This document shows positions 7,314 to 15,190 of a stretch of 64,000 bases of DNA, in pieces. The notes beneath the pieces were generated by a model. That model did not search any database, was not told the DNA's origin, and saw only the letters and a list, made by a program, of their open reading frames with translations. Origin of the DNA: Paenibacillaceae bacterium (lineage in GTDB: Bacteria; Bacillota; Bacilli; Paenibacillales; Paenibacillaceae); NCBI GenBank assembly GCA_004134985.1, contig REGQ01000002.1, forward strand, positions 337,232 to 401,231, read 5' to 3'. The first letter of the stretch is position 1. Each line of letters starts with the position of its first letter. The position numbers and the translations under genes are program-made.

Positions 7314-8420
7314 ATGAACATCGTACTCTCATCACCGCAAGAAAAACGCATGCAGGACATTGTCGAGAAAGCGCGCTCCGGCGAACGATTGACGCTTGAA
7401 GACGGTGTATTTCTGTATCAATCCGATGATCTGCTGACAATCGGTCAGTTGGCCAATGAAGCGAACATGCGTAAAAATGGCAAGAAAGTTTATTTTATCG
7501 AAAATATGTCCCTGTATTTCACAAACGTATGCGAAGCGCACTGCGGTTTTTGCAGCTTCCGTAAAGATCAGGGCGAAGCCGGCAGCTACACATTAACCGG
7601 TGAGCAGATGATCGCTTATGTTGATCAGCATTATCATCCGGGTGTTCGCGAATTCCATATTGTCGGAGGACATAATCCGCACGTTCCTTTCCAATACTAT
7701 GTTGACTCGCTCATTGCATTGCGTGATCGCTACCCTGAGGTCACACTTAAGGCTTATACCGCGGCGGAGATTGATTTCTTCTCCAGAATCAGCGACTTGA
7801 GCTACAAGGAAGTATTGGAGCAGTTGATGAAGGCCGGGCTTCGCTCCTTAACAGGCGGCGGGGCTGAAATCTTGTCTGATCAATATCGCAAAAAAATGCG
7901 CGTGGACAAGGCCAATGTCGATCAGTATTTGGAAGTGCATCGCACAGCGCATCAATTGGGATTGAAAACTCATACAACGATGCTCTACGGCTCCATCGAA
8001 ACACATGAACAGCGCATTGACCATATGATTAAAATTAGAGAACTGCAGGATGAAACTAACGGCTTTTTAGTATTCATACCGCTATCCATGCAGCCCAAGA
8101 GCGCCAATGCGGGCATCCGCCGCCGCAATTCGGCTTACGAAGACTTGAAAACAATTGCCATCAGCCGACTGATGCTCGATAATTTCCAGCATATCAAAGC
8201 TTATTTTATTAACATCGGCACCCAGTTGACGCAAGTGTCGCTTACTATGGGCGCAAGCGATGTGCATGGTACATTAGTAAAAGAGCGGATCAGCCATGCG
8301 GCTGGCGCGCTGTCACCCGAAGGAATTACCAGAGAAGATCTGATCTGGCTGATTAAAGGCGCAGGACGCACGCCAATTGAACGGGATACTTTCTATAATG
8401 AAATCAAAGTATATGAGTAG
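7314..8420 (+). CDS. mqnE: Aminodeoxyfutalosine synthase (radical SAM), menaquinone biosynthesis
   Basis: Radical SAM enzyme of the futalosine route that joins a chorismate-derived enolpyruvyl benzoate to SAM's adenosyl group. The cluster-binding motif CEAHCGFC gives Cys73, Cys77 and Cys80. Family blocks follow: FHIVGGHNPHVPFQYY, KAYTAAEIDFF, GLRSLTGGGAEI and HTTMLYGSIETHEQR. The length of 368 is normal. The start follows AGGAGG. The family blocks favour MqnE over the sister enzyme MqnC. No other futalosine gene (mqnA, B, C, D) is in the window, so the rest must lie elsewhere if the pathway is complete. It is followed by yutJ after 36 bases, probably in one transcript. Confidence 0.87.
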   Translation: MNIVLSSPQEKRMQDIVEKARSGERLTLEDGVFLYQSDDLLTIGQLANEANMRKNGKKVYFIENMSLYFTNVCEAHCGFCSFRKDQGEAGSYTLTGEQMIAYVDQHYHPGVREFHIVGGHNPHVPFQYYVDSLIALRDRYPEVTLKAYTAAEIDFFSRISDLSYKEVLEQLMKAGLRSLTGGGAEILSDQYRKKMRVDKANVDQYLEVHRTAHQLGLKTHTTMLYGSIETHEQRIDHMIKIRELQDETNGFLVFIPLSMQPKSANAGIRRRNSAYEDLKTIAISRLMLDNFQHIKAYFINIGTQLTQVSLTMGASDVHGTLVKERISHAAGALSPEGITREDLIWLIKGAGRTPIERDTFYNEIKVYE

Positions 8421-8456
8421 GCGGAACAAATTTATTAAAACCAAGGTTGGGATTTC

Positions 8457-9518
8457 ATGAAAAAATTTGTTATAGTCGGGGGCGGCTATGGCGGCTTGAC
8501 CATTGCCAAGACATTGCTGGAGCATGGCATTCCCGAGAACACGACCCTGATCATGATCGACCGTATGCCGTTTCAAGGTTTGAAAACCGAATACTACGCT
8601 TTGTCTGCAGGAACCGTTGCTGACATTGATCTGCGTATTCAGTATCCGACAGATCCACGGCTGCAGCTGACCTATGGCGAGGTAACCGATATTGATCTGG
8701 AAAACCGGCTTGTTCACCTTGCTGACCAAGAACCCATTTCCTATGATTGGGTTGCTATTGCACTCGGCTGCACGGACCGCTACCATAATATACCTGGCGC
8801 AGACATCTTCTCTACATCCATTCAAACCTTCTCTGCCGCACGCGAGACATATCGCACGCTTTGCGATGTGAAGCCATATGGACAGGTGAGCATTGTAGGC
8901 GGCGGCCTTAGCGGGGTGGAAGTTGCGGCCGAACTGCGCGAGAGCCGTCCGGATTTGAATATTCGGATTTTGGACCGTGGGCCAGGCATTCTGTCTGCCT
9001 TCCCGTCCAAGCTGCAGCGCTATGTGAGCATGTGGCTGGGCGAGCATGATGTTGAGATGCTGGGGCATATTTCATTGACCCGGCTTGAGCAAGGCGTATT
9101 GTACAATCAGAATGAATCAATTCTGACTGATGTTACAGTGTGGACCGCGGGCATCCAACCGGTGCCGATTGTAGAGAACATGGTTTTGCCCAAGGATGTT
9201 CAGGGCAGACTGCTAATTAACGAATACCACCAGCTGCCGGACTACCCGGAAGTATTTGTCGTTGGGGATTGTGCCAGTCTCCCCTTCTCGCCAAGTGCGC
9301 AAGCTGCAGAAGCACAAGGCAAACAGATTGCCGAAGTGATGCAGGCAATCTGGCATGACAAAACACCGCGGCTTGGCAGAATCAAGCTGAAGGGTGTGCT
9401 CGGCTCACTCGGGAAAAAAGCAGGATTCGGGTTAATGGGGCGAACTTCCATCATTGGCCGTGTCCCGCGTATGTTAAAAAGCGGTGTGTTGTGGCGCTCG
9501 AAGCGTCACTTCGGATAA
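8457..9518 (+). CDS. yutJ: NADH dehydrogenase-like FAD oxidoreductase
   Basis: A 353-residue type II NADH dehydrogenase-like flavoprotein. It has an N-terminal FAD motif VGGGYGGLTIA (about residues 6-16), a central NAD motif VGGGLSGVEVAAEL, and a C-terminal FAD contact VFVVGDCASLPFSPSAQAAEAQG. It is shorter than full NDH-2 enzymes at the C-terminus, as in B. subtilis YutJ, and its substrate is unknown. It starts 36 bases after mqnE, suggesting co-transcription with a quinone-synthesis gene, which fits a quinone-linked oxidoreductase. Its 3' end faces yuzB, with one base between. Confidence 0.87.
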   Translation: MKKFVIVGGGYGGLTIAKTLLEHGIPENTTLIMIDRMPFQGLKTEYYALSAGTVADIDLRIQYPTDPRLQLTYGEVTDIDLENRLVHLADQEPISYDWVAIALGCTDRYHNIPGADIFSTSIQTFSAARETYRTLCDVKPYGQVSIVGGGLSGVEVAAELRESRPDLNIRILDRGPGILSAFPSKLQRYVSMWLGEHDVEMLGHISLTRLEQGVLYNQNESILTDVTVWTAGIQPVPIVENMVLPKDVQGRLLINEYHQLPDYPEVFVVGDCASLPFSPSAQAAEAQGKQIAEVMQAIWHDKTPRLGRIKLKGVLGSLGKKAGFGLMGRTSIIGRVPRMLKSGVLWRSKRHFG

Positions 9519-9519
9519 C

Positions 9520-9792
9520 TTACAGATCATCCAGCAGCTTATCGAGCGCTTCACGATCGGCTTGCTGTGCATCGATGGCAATTCGAATAGCCTGATGGAG
9601 TTCTTCCGCCGAATCACAGACGACCGCTTCACCATTGACCAAGGCGTAAGGCTTCAAATAGCATTCACCACAATTGCCCAGGCAGCCGTACTCAATCACG
9701 TCCAAGTCAGGGTCCTGCTCCAGCACTTCGAGAATTTCGTCGGTGCCGTGATGCATGTTCCCTGCACAAAATTCAATAATTGGTTTTAACAT
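9520..9792 (-). CDS. yuzB: YuzB family protein (DUF1450)
   Basis: The 90-residue protein has an N-terminal [10 protein letters not shown] and a central cysteine cluster [21 protein letters not shown], the YuzB/UPF0349 signature. The cysteine pattern suggests metal or Fe-S binding, but the function is unknown. The gene lies between yutJ and yutI and faces yutJ. ATG at 9792 follows an AAGGTGA-like site. The operon arrangement with Fe-S assembly genes supports a redox or cluster-related role, which is inference. Confidence 0.88.
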   Translation of the reverse strand: MLKPIIEFCAGNMHHGTDEILEVLEQDPDLDVIEYGCLGNCGECYLKPYALVNGEAVVCDSAEELHQAIRIAIDAQQADREALDKLLDDL

Positions 9793-9871
9793 TTTGTCAC
9801 CTTACCTTGTCGTATCCATTTTCATTTGTTTCACTTTGTACTATAATAAAGGAAGAAAGGAGTTGATGGCA

Positions 9872-10117
9872 ATGAGCGAGAGTGCACAAAGCACGATTTA
9901 TGATGAAGTATTGGATGTGCTCGATAAACTGCGTCCGTTTTTGCAGCGGGATGGCGGCGACGTTGAACTGGTAGATGTGGAGGACGGCATCGTCAAGCTG
10001 AAGCTGGTAGGCGCTTGCGGCAGCTGCCCAAGCTCAACGATTACGTTGAAAGCTGGTATTGAACGTGCGCTTGTTGAAGAAGTTGAGGGTATCCAAGAGG
10101 TAGTCCAAGTCTTTTAA
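9872..10117 (+). CDS. yutI: NifU C-terminal-domain protein (Nfu-type Fe-S scaffold)
   Basis: The 81-residue protein is a stand-alone Nfu domain that carries [4Fe-4S] clusters to target proteins. Key features are [19 protein letters not shown] and the cluster-binding CGSCPSS (CxxC), then the [11 protein letters not shown] helix. The start at 9872 was chosen because AAAGGAG lies nine bases upstream; an ATG at 9866 is too close. A TATAAT at 9842-9847 with a weak TTTTCA 17 bases before it could be the promoter. It diverges from yuzB and ends at a strong terminator. Confidence 0.93.
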   Translation: MSESAQSTIYDEVLDVLDKLRPFLQRDGGDVELVDVEDGIVKLKLVGACGSCPSSTITLKAGIERALVEEVEGIQEVVQVF

Positions 10118-10121
10118 TCAT

Positions 10122-10183
10122 AAAGAGTCTTGCTCCGGGCGGCGCAGTATTTGCGCCATTCGGACAGCGAGACTCTTTTTTTT
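10122..10183. terminator. Bidirectional terminator between yutI and the SDR gene
   Basis: AAAGAGTCTTGCT pairs with AGCGAGACTCTTT and is followed by T-rich sequence on the plus strand. An inner GGCGCAG/TTGCGCC hairpin is also visible. The convergent SDR gene ends 20 bases later. Confidence 0.8.
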
Positions 10184-10202
10184 TCAGCTACAAAGACGTT
10201 GT

Positions 10203-10976
10203 TTAATTTCTTAGGCGGCTTCGAATCGGGTCCAGTCCGCCGGTAATATCAAGAATGTTGCCTGTGATGAAGTCGGACTTCGCGCTGCATAGAAAAGCGA
10301 TTGCCCTTGCTACATCTTCCCCTGTTCCCGGCCTGCCGCGCGGCGATTCCTCATCGATTTCATGCTGAACCTCTTCAATGGTCTTCTCCTTGTTGACGCC
10401 TTTAATATCCCCCGGACAAATCATGTTGACGGTAACGCCATGCGTTGCTTCCTCAACGGCAAGCGTTTTGGTGAATGAGACAAGCCCTGTCTTCGCAGCT
10501 GCATATACAGCGCGATGCGGCCATGCCCTCGCCTCGCCGGCATGTCCAAAGCCAAAATGAATAATTCTCCCCCAGTTCCTTTCCCGCATGCCAGGCAGCA
10601 CATGATGATCCAGCATCATGACACCAAGCAAATTCCCATGCAGCAGACTGATAATCTCCTCCTGGCGGTAGTCGGTAAATAACCGGCGCTCGCGAATAAA
10701 TGGACCAGCATTGTTAATTAAAATATCAATACCGCCGCCCGACAACTGCTCTGCTTGCGCAGCAAGCTTTGCAACCTGCACCGGATCTGACACATCTGCT
10801 CGTACTGCTGACGCAAATACGCCCATTCTGGAAATCTTTTCCTGCAAACACTCTGCTTCCTGCTGACTGTTCACATAGTTTAAAATAATATTGCAACCAA
10901 GCCCAGCCAGTTGCAGTGCTGTGCTTCTGCCAAGGCCTTTGGCGCTCCCCGTAATTAACGCTGTTCTGCCCTTCAA
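10203..10976 (-). CDS. Short-chain dehydrogenase/reductase with altered catalytic serine
   Basis: The 257-residue classical SDR has the cofactor loop TGSAKGLG (about 9-16), NNAGPF, a helix-4 Asn (GNLLGV) and the YxxxK pair in AVYAAAKTGL. The catalytic Ser expected 13 residues before the Tyr is missing: the segment reads IIHFGFGHAGEARAW, with His at that position. The enzyme may be less active, use another residue, or act on an unusual substrate. The C-terminus (FITGNILDITGG) is typical of FabG-like SDRs. It is the downstream neighbour of the HEPN-like gene on the same strand. The substrate is not predictable. Confidence 0.83.
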   Translation of the reverse strand: MKGRTALITGSAKGLGRSTALQLAGLGCNIILNYVNSQQEAECLQEKISRMGVFASAVRADVSDPVQVAKLAAQAEQLSGGGIDILINNAGPFIRERRLFTDYRQEEIISLLHGNLLGVMMLDHHVLPGMRERNWGRIIHFGFGHAGEARAWPHRAVYAAAKTGLVSFTKTLAVEEATHGVTVNMICPGDIKGVNKEKTIEEVQHEIDEESPRGRPGTGEDVARAIAFLCSAKSDFITGNILDITGGLDPIRSRLRN

Positions 10977-11010
10977 TTCCAGGTTGCTCTCCCCCTCAAT
11001 AACGGTAATA

Positions 11011-11721
11011 TCAGCCTTTCCCTTTCATCTTGCGGCAGCCGTAGTCAAATGTCAAATGCAATGACTCCATAACCAGGATACAGCAAGCTTCGAGATCCAG
11101 CTTTTGCTCCTTGATGTTCTCCAGCAGCACTTCTCCCCCATAATCGCTGCGAATGCGCTGCAGATCATCCTGCATTTCCGAATTCATATAATGAATCTCA
11201 GTATTCCGCCGCTTGCGCAGCCTTGCCATCTCGATACTGTAGCGATCCTTAATCGCATTTAATGATTTTGACAGTTCGGGCTGAAGATTGTTCTCCCGCA
11301 TATTTCGCAGCACAGTAAAGTATGAAAAATAAGGCTTTACCTTCTCTGTTTTTAATTCAAACATTTCGTTCATCAACGTTCCAAGTTTATCCAGTAATGA
11401 AAAAACTCGAATAAACGCATTTTTATCGAAATAAATGTAGCGATAATAATTCATTAACTCTTCCTCTGACATTCGATTCAGATAACAAGTAGTTAGCCCC
11501 GCAGCAAAATGATCTGCCACGTATTGGCTTTGTTCCAGCTCATCAACCGACCCGAGCAATCCGAGTGTCCATATTTCGTATTTCTTCAATACATCCTCAT
11601 TGCCGCTGCTCTTTTCTATCCGTTTCTGCAGAAGCGTAACGAAGCGTTCCATTGCCATAATCGTATCCATTAACCTGCCGCTTGCCTTGCGCGGCGGCTC
11701 GCCAAACATCATGCGCAGCAT
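11011..11721 (-). CDS. HEPN-like protein (Cthe_2314-type), function unknown
   Basis: An all-helical, charged protein of 236 residues. It contains RRNTEIHY, an R-N-x3-H pattern like the RNase/nucleotide-transfer motif of HEPN domains, preceded by LNAIKDRYSIEMARLRKRR. It resembles the Cthe_2314-type HEPN family, a call from memory. The frame is open to 11937, but a minus-strand terminator at 11883-11924 lies inside that extension. AAGGGGAG eight bases before the ATG at 11721 therefore decides the start (MLRMMFGEPPRKASG). It follows ctaA. No toxin-antitoxin partner is obvious beside it. Confidence 0.6.
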   Translation of the reverse strand: MLRMMFGEPPRKASGRLMDTIMAMERFVTLLQKRIEKSSGNEDVLKKYEIWTLGLLGSVDELEQSQYVADHFAAGLTTCYLNRMSEEELMNYYRYIYFDKNAFIRVFSLLDKLGTLMNEMFELKTEKVKPYFSYFTVLRNMRENNLQPELSKSLNAIKDRYSIEMARLRKRRNTEIHYMNSEMQDDLQRIRSDYGGEVLLENIKEQKLDLEACCILVMESLHLTFDYGCRKMKGKG

Positions 11722-11882
11722 CCATGCCACTCCCCTTTTCAAGCAACTATCGTACTGCCTATTATGGGACAGGCAGGCTGAAATATTCTCAGTCATCCGC
11801 AAAAAGCGACAAAAATATTGCGGCTCAAAACCATCATCAGCAATTGACGCTTCTCGAGGTGTGCTGCTGTGGACCCGCAGAG

Positions 11883-11924
11883 AAAAAACGGCGCTGCCAA
11901 TCACAGTTTGTGAACAGCAGCGCC
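11883..11924 (-). terminator. Terminator of ctaA
   Basis: GGCGCTG (11890-11896) and CAGCGCC (11918-11924) form the stem. The A-run at 11883-11888 gives six U on the minus strand. It separates ctaA from the HEPN-like gene. Confidence 0.75.
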
Positions 11925-11962
11925 AGATCAACTTCATCGCAAAAAGGTAAGCTAACTTTGAA

Positions 11963-12883
11963 TTATGACCCGCCCTTGCTTAACTTCCAGGAGCGAATGC
12001 ACAAATCAGCGAGCAGACCGAACAACACGGAAATGATCAAATTATGGAGCAGACTCGTAAAGATAAACGACTTGTCATCGCCAATCGTCCAAGTGACCAG
12101 AGCGCCACTAAATACTTGCGCTACAACCAGCCCAACGATCCAGGCCCCCGACTTTCGCAAGCCCTTGTGCTCAGTCTGTTTGTTAATGTAGACCGCCAGA
12201 GCGGTCACGCCGATCAAAAACAGAAGGGCTGCAATCCGGTGGATAAATACAATGCCTGCAGCACCTGATATTTCCGGAATCAACTCGCCGTTGCAGAGCG
12301 GCCAGCCCAGACAGCCGCCAGACGACTTCGTATGGCGTATAAACGCCCCGATGTAAATAATGATATAGATGTAAACAAACGCAAGCAGAGAGAGCTTGAA
12401 CAGCGTTCGTGGCACCACGGGCTTGGACGTCTGCTCATCAGTTGGCCTTCGCATGCGATAAGCCCAAAGCACCATCAGCATCGTACTTGCAAAGGCAAGC
12501 ACTGAAAACCCGAAATGCAAAGCCATTACCGGCGGCGATTGTGGCCACATGACAGCTGCTGCGCCAAGCAATGCCTGTACGATCGTGAAGAATAAGGCGG
12601 TCCCCGAATAGAAAAGCGCTTCCCGATGTTGACGATAATGCCGGATCACCACGATAAACAACGCCAGCACCAACAGACCGACAATTCCACTAACAGCCCG
12701 GTGCGTATATTCAATTAACGATTCAAGCGTATAGGCCGGAATAAACTTGCCATGGCACAATGGCCAATCGTCTCCACATCCACGGCCGGAACCAGTATTG
12801 GTGACGAGTGCTCCGGCCAGCAGAACAAGCAGCATGCCTATGCAAACAGCGTTAGACAGCATGCGGAATCGATTGGTTACCAA
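11963..12883 (-). CDS. ctaA: Heme A synthase (COX15/CtaA)
   Basis: Integral membrane enzyme that oxidises the methyl group of heme O to the formyl of heme A for aa3-type oxidases. The 306 residues form about eight membrane segments. Conserved features are the Cys pair in the first external loop (CGDDWPLC), EYTHRAVSG with a heme-ligand His, LHFGFSVLAF, a second Cys pair CLGWPLC, and the late His residues FIHRIAAL and LLHNLI. The start is TTG at 12883 after AAAGGTGAT. ctaB lies 12 kb away and is not adjacent as in B. subtilis. Confidence 0.95.
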   Translation of the reverse strand: MVTNRFRMLSNAVCIGMLLVLLAGALVTNTGSGRGCGDDWPLCHGKFIPAYTLESLIEYTHRAVSGIVGLLVLALFIVVIRHYRQHREALFYSGTALFFTIVQALLGAAAVMWPQSPPVMALHFGFSVLAFASTMLMVLWAYRMRRPTDEQTSKPVVPRTLFKLSLLAFVYIYIIIYIGAFIRHTKSSGGCLGWPLCNGELIPEISGAAGIVFIHRIAALLFLIGVTALAVYINKQTEHKGLRKSGAWIVGLVVAQVFSGALVTWTIGDDKSFIFTSLLHNLIISVLFGLLADLCIRSWKLSKGGS

Positions 12884-13040
12884 GTAGAATCACCTTTTTC
12901 TTAATTAATCACACTTCATTATAGCGATAAATTTCCTCAAAATCCATGTTGAAACTGTGACAAAAGTGTAGCGCGAATGAATGCCAATTAAATCGGCTCT
13001 ACTTCAAGCCCAGATTTCTTGTCTTTGCCTATGTCTTCAA

Positions 13041-13073
13041 AAAAAACTGCATGAGAGTATTACTCTCATGCAG
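13041..13073 (-). terminator. Terminator of the thioredoxin-like gene
   Basis: CTGCATGAGAGT pairs perfectly with ACTCTCATGCAG around a three-base loop. The A-run at 13041-13046 makes the U-tract on the minus strand. Confidence 0.85.
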
Positions 13074-13094
13074 ACTAATCGTCAGCTCAGCCTC

Positions 13095-13442
13095 TTAGGA
13101 TTGGGGCAGGGCATCGGCTACTTGAAGGGCCCGGTCAACAAACTGCTCGATTTCTTCACGGGACTTCCGCAGCTTGTTCACGAAACGAACCAATTCTGTG
13201 CCATTTTTGAATGCAATAAAGCTGGGAATGCCCAGAATATTCAGCTCCGAGCATAGATCAGGCAGTTCATCGCGATCGATCTCAATAAATGCTGCCCGTC
13301 CAGCATAGGCTGCTTCCACATCACCGATAAACGGCTCGATGTAATGGCAGTCCTTGCACCATGTTGTCTTGAAAATCGCTATAGTTACAATGTCCTGCGC
13401 AATCTGCTGCCGAAATGCTTCCTCTGTCTTTACGATCTGCAT
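13095..13442 (-). CDS. Thioredoxin-family protein
   Basis: The 115-residue protein has a thioredoxin fold: an FKTTWCKDCHYIEPF active site (CxxC), an acidic EIDRDELPDLC segment, and the cis-Pro loop LGIPSFIAFKNG. No signal peptide, so it would work in the cytoplasm. The start at 13442 (MQIVKTEEAF) follows AAGGAG by eight bases; the longer frame overlaps the upstream lipoprotein gene and has no ribosome site. It lies 40 bases downstream of that lipoprotein gene, perhaps co-transcribed. Confidence 0.88.
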   Translation of the reverse strand: MQIVKTEEAFRQQIAQDIVTIAIFKTTWCKDCHYIEPFIGDVEAAYAGRAAFIEIDRDELPDLCSELNILGIPSFIAFKNGTELVRFVNKLRKSREEIEQFVDRALQVADALPQS

Positions 13443-13482
13443 GTTGCCTGCTCCTTTCTTGCGAATCCAAAAAGCTTGCGCC

Positions 13483-15105
13483 TTACAACTCGCGTTCAAA
13501 AATTAAAATTTCATAGTCTTCGAATGTATTGTCCCACGTAACCGTTCCATTTAGCACTTGAGCGATATCACTTGCCGGGACATACATTGTATTGCCAATA
13601 ATTGTAACCGGGAATGACCAGGTTTCGGTCTTGTCGTTGACTACGACATCTTTGGAACCATTGCGCAATTGTAGAGTTTGGTTTGTCCCCTTATCAAACA
13701 ACACATAGGTTTTAGTCGCAGGATCATAACCGATCCAATCCCCCAAGCCATTGGCAAGATTGCGCAGCGGCATCAATGTCGTGCCATCCGGTGTAACGAT
13801 TGGCGGATTGTCTTCATATTCCGAATATAAGTATACAGACTGCTTGGAGAAGCCGAATTGATTTTTCAGCAAGTCATAAACAACTGAATTTGTATCGAAT
13901 TGTTTGACGAACTGATAAGATTCCATATCAAAAAGCTGCTCTTCTGTCAGATCGAACGACGATACAACTGGCGCATCCGATTCAACTTCACCATTGACAT
14001 TCCATTGCTCGGCCGTCGAGCGGATCGCAATCCCTTCGAACGGCAACTCGGATGCAAAGCTTTCATCCTCCGCATCGAATTCCGGTTTAACAATAAATTC
14101 AGTCGCCGTCTTGCGAATATCAAGCTTGCTGTCAATATAAATGTCATATTTCAACTGCAGCCCTGAATTGAACAGTTCATTGATAAAATCCGCGTCATTC
14201 TTTTCCGTCTCAAGCATTTCGTCTCGCATGTCGCTCAGCATGGAAATGATATCCTCCACCGTCTGACGAATCAGCTCTCCCTGCTCTTCTTTTGAACCGG
14301 ACAGTTCATCCGTAATTTCATTCATGCCAAGCGCATTGAAAACTTCCTTCTCACTGCTCAGCAACTCAAAAATATTCGTCAGCATATCCGATAAACCTTC
14401 CTTATCGGCAATAAGAGCATCAACATACTTTTTGCCCCATGCCCACAATTCAGGACCATCCAGCTTTGCTTGAATATGCATCAGACTTACCGACTCGCCA
14501 TTAATTGTCTGGCTGGCTGGCGTCACGCTCAACTGCTTCGGATTCGGCAGGTTATCGATCATGTAGCCGCCCAAGTGATCAATAATCTTTTTGCCGATTT
14601 CCATCATTTGGGTGTGTGTTTCTTCATTAACGGCTGTTTCAGTATTTTCGCCTTCCACGTAACCGCCAGACAGCAAAGCACCGTAGGAAGCATCGGTCAT
14701 GCTGAAGCGGAATGGACGCTTGGCGCCGTCAATAGTTACGACAAGCCATTCGTCAGACATCTTGACAGCAAATCCGACGCTTTTGTCGCCTAACTGCAGT
14801 TCGCCTGTCATCGAAGTGTTGCTCGCATTTTGAACTTTAATATCATTCAACTGTACTTTAATATGAGAAAACATTTTAATAAGTGCTGTCATTTCTTCAT
14901 CCAATTGTTCAGATCCTGTGTCCTTAAGGAGCAGTTCGACTTCAAACGTTTGCTTGCCTTCCATCGAAGTCACTTTCAACGATTGCTTAAGCATGGCGTT
15001 AAAGTCAACGCCACCTATAGCCTGACATCCTGCCGCCACGAGCATTACTGCTGCAAGCAGCAGCATCATGGCACCTCTTAGCTTCCATTTTTTAAACAAA
15101 CGCAT
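13483..15105 (-). CDS. Lipoprotein with C-terminal stalk (copper amine oxidase N-like) domain
   Basis: The roughly 540-residue exported protein has a lipoprotein signal peptide (basic MRLFKKWKLRG, hydrophobic MMLLLAAVMLV, lipobox AAGC). The middle part resembles no family I can name. The last 100 residues form a stalk-type domain (LMPLRNLANGLGDWIGYDPATK, YVPASDIAQVLNGTVTWDN), common in Paenibacillus surface proteins. AAAGGGG lies four bases before ATG 15105; a GTG just upstream is possible. It would be anchored at the outer face of the membrane. Confidence 0.78.
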   Translation of the reverse strand: MRLFKKWKLRGAMMLLLAAVMLVAAGCQAIGGVDFNAMLKQSLKVTSMEGKQTFEVELLLKDTGSEQLDEEMTALIKMFSHIKVQLNDIKVQNASNTSMTGELQLGDKSVGFAVKMSDEWLVVTIDGAKRPFRFSMTDASYGALLSGGYVEGENTETAVNEETHTQMMEIGKKIIDHLGGYMIDNLPNPKQLSVTPASQTINGESVSLMHIQAKLDGPELWAWGKKYVDALIADKEGLSDMLTNIFELLSSEKEVFNALGMNEITDELSGSKEEQGELIRQTVEDIISMLSDMRDEMLETEKNDADFINELFNSGLQLKYDIYIDSKLDIRKTATEFIVKPEFDAEDESFASELPFEGIAIRSTAEQWNVNGEVESDAPVVSSFDLTEEQLFDMESYQFVKQFDTNSVVYDLLKNQFGFSKQSVYLYSEYEDNPPIVTPDGTTLMPLRNLANGLGDWIGYDPATKTYVLFDKGTNQTLQLRNGSKDVVVNDKTETWSFPVTIIGNTMYVPASDIAQVLNGTVTWDNTFEDYEILIFEREL

Positions 15106-15190
15106 CACTCCCCTTTTATTATTAAAATTTGTGCTTACTCTATTTTATCATGATCGAGTCAATTAATAAAATGGTAGAATTGGAAATATA

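Noticed and set aside
8313-9068. A 251-residue minus-strand frame
   Set aside because: It lies across mqnE and yutJ on the other strand; both sense genes are well supported.
11722-11937. The N-terminal extension of the HEPN-like protein
   Set aside because: It contains the terminator of ctaA and lacks a ribosome site. The start at 11721 has a strong one.
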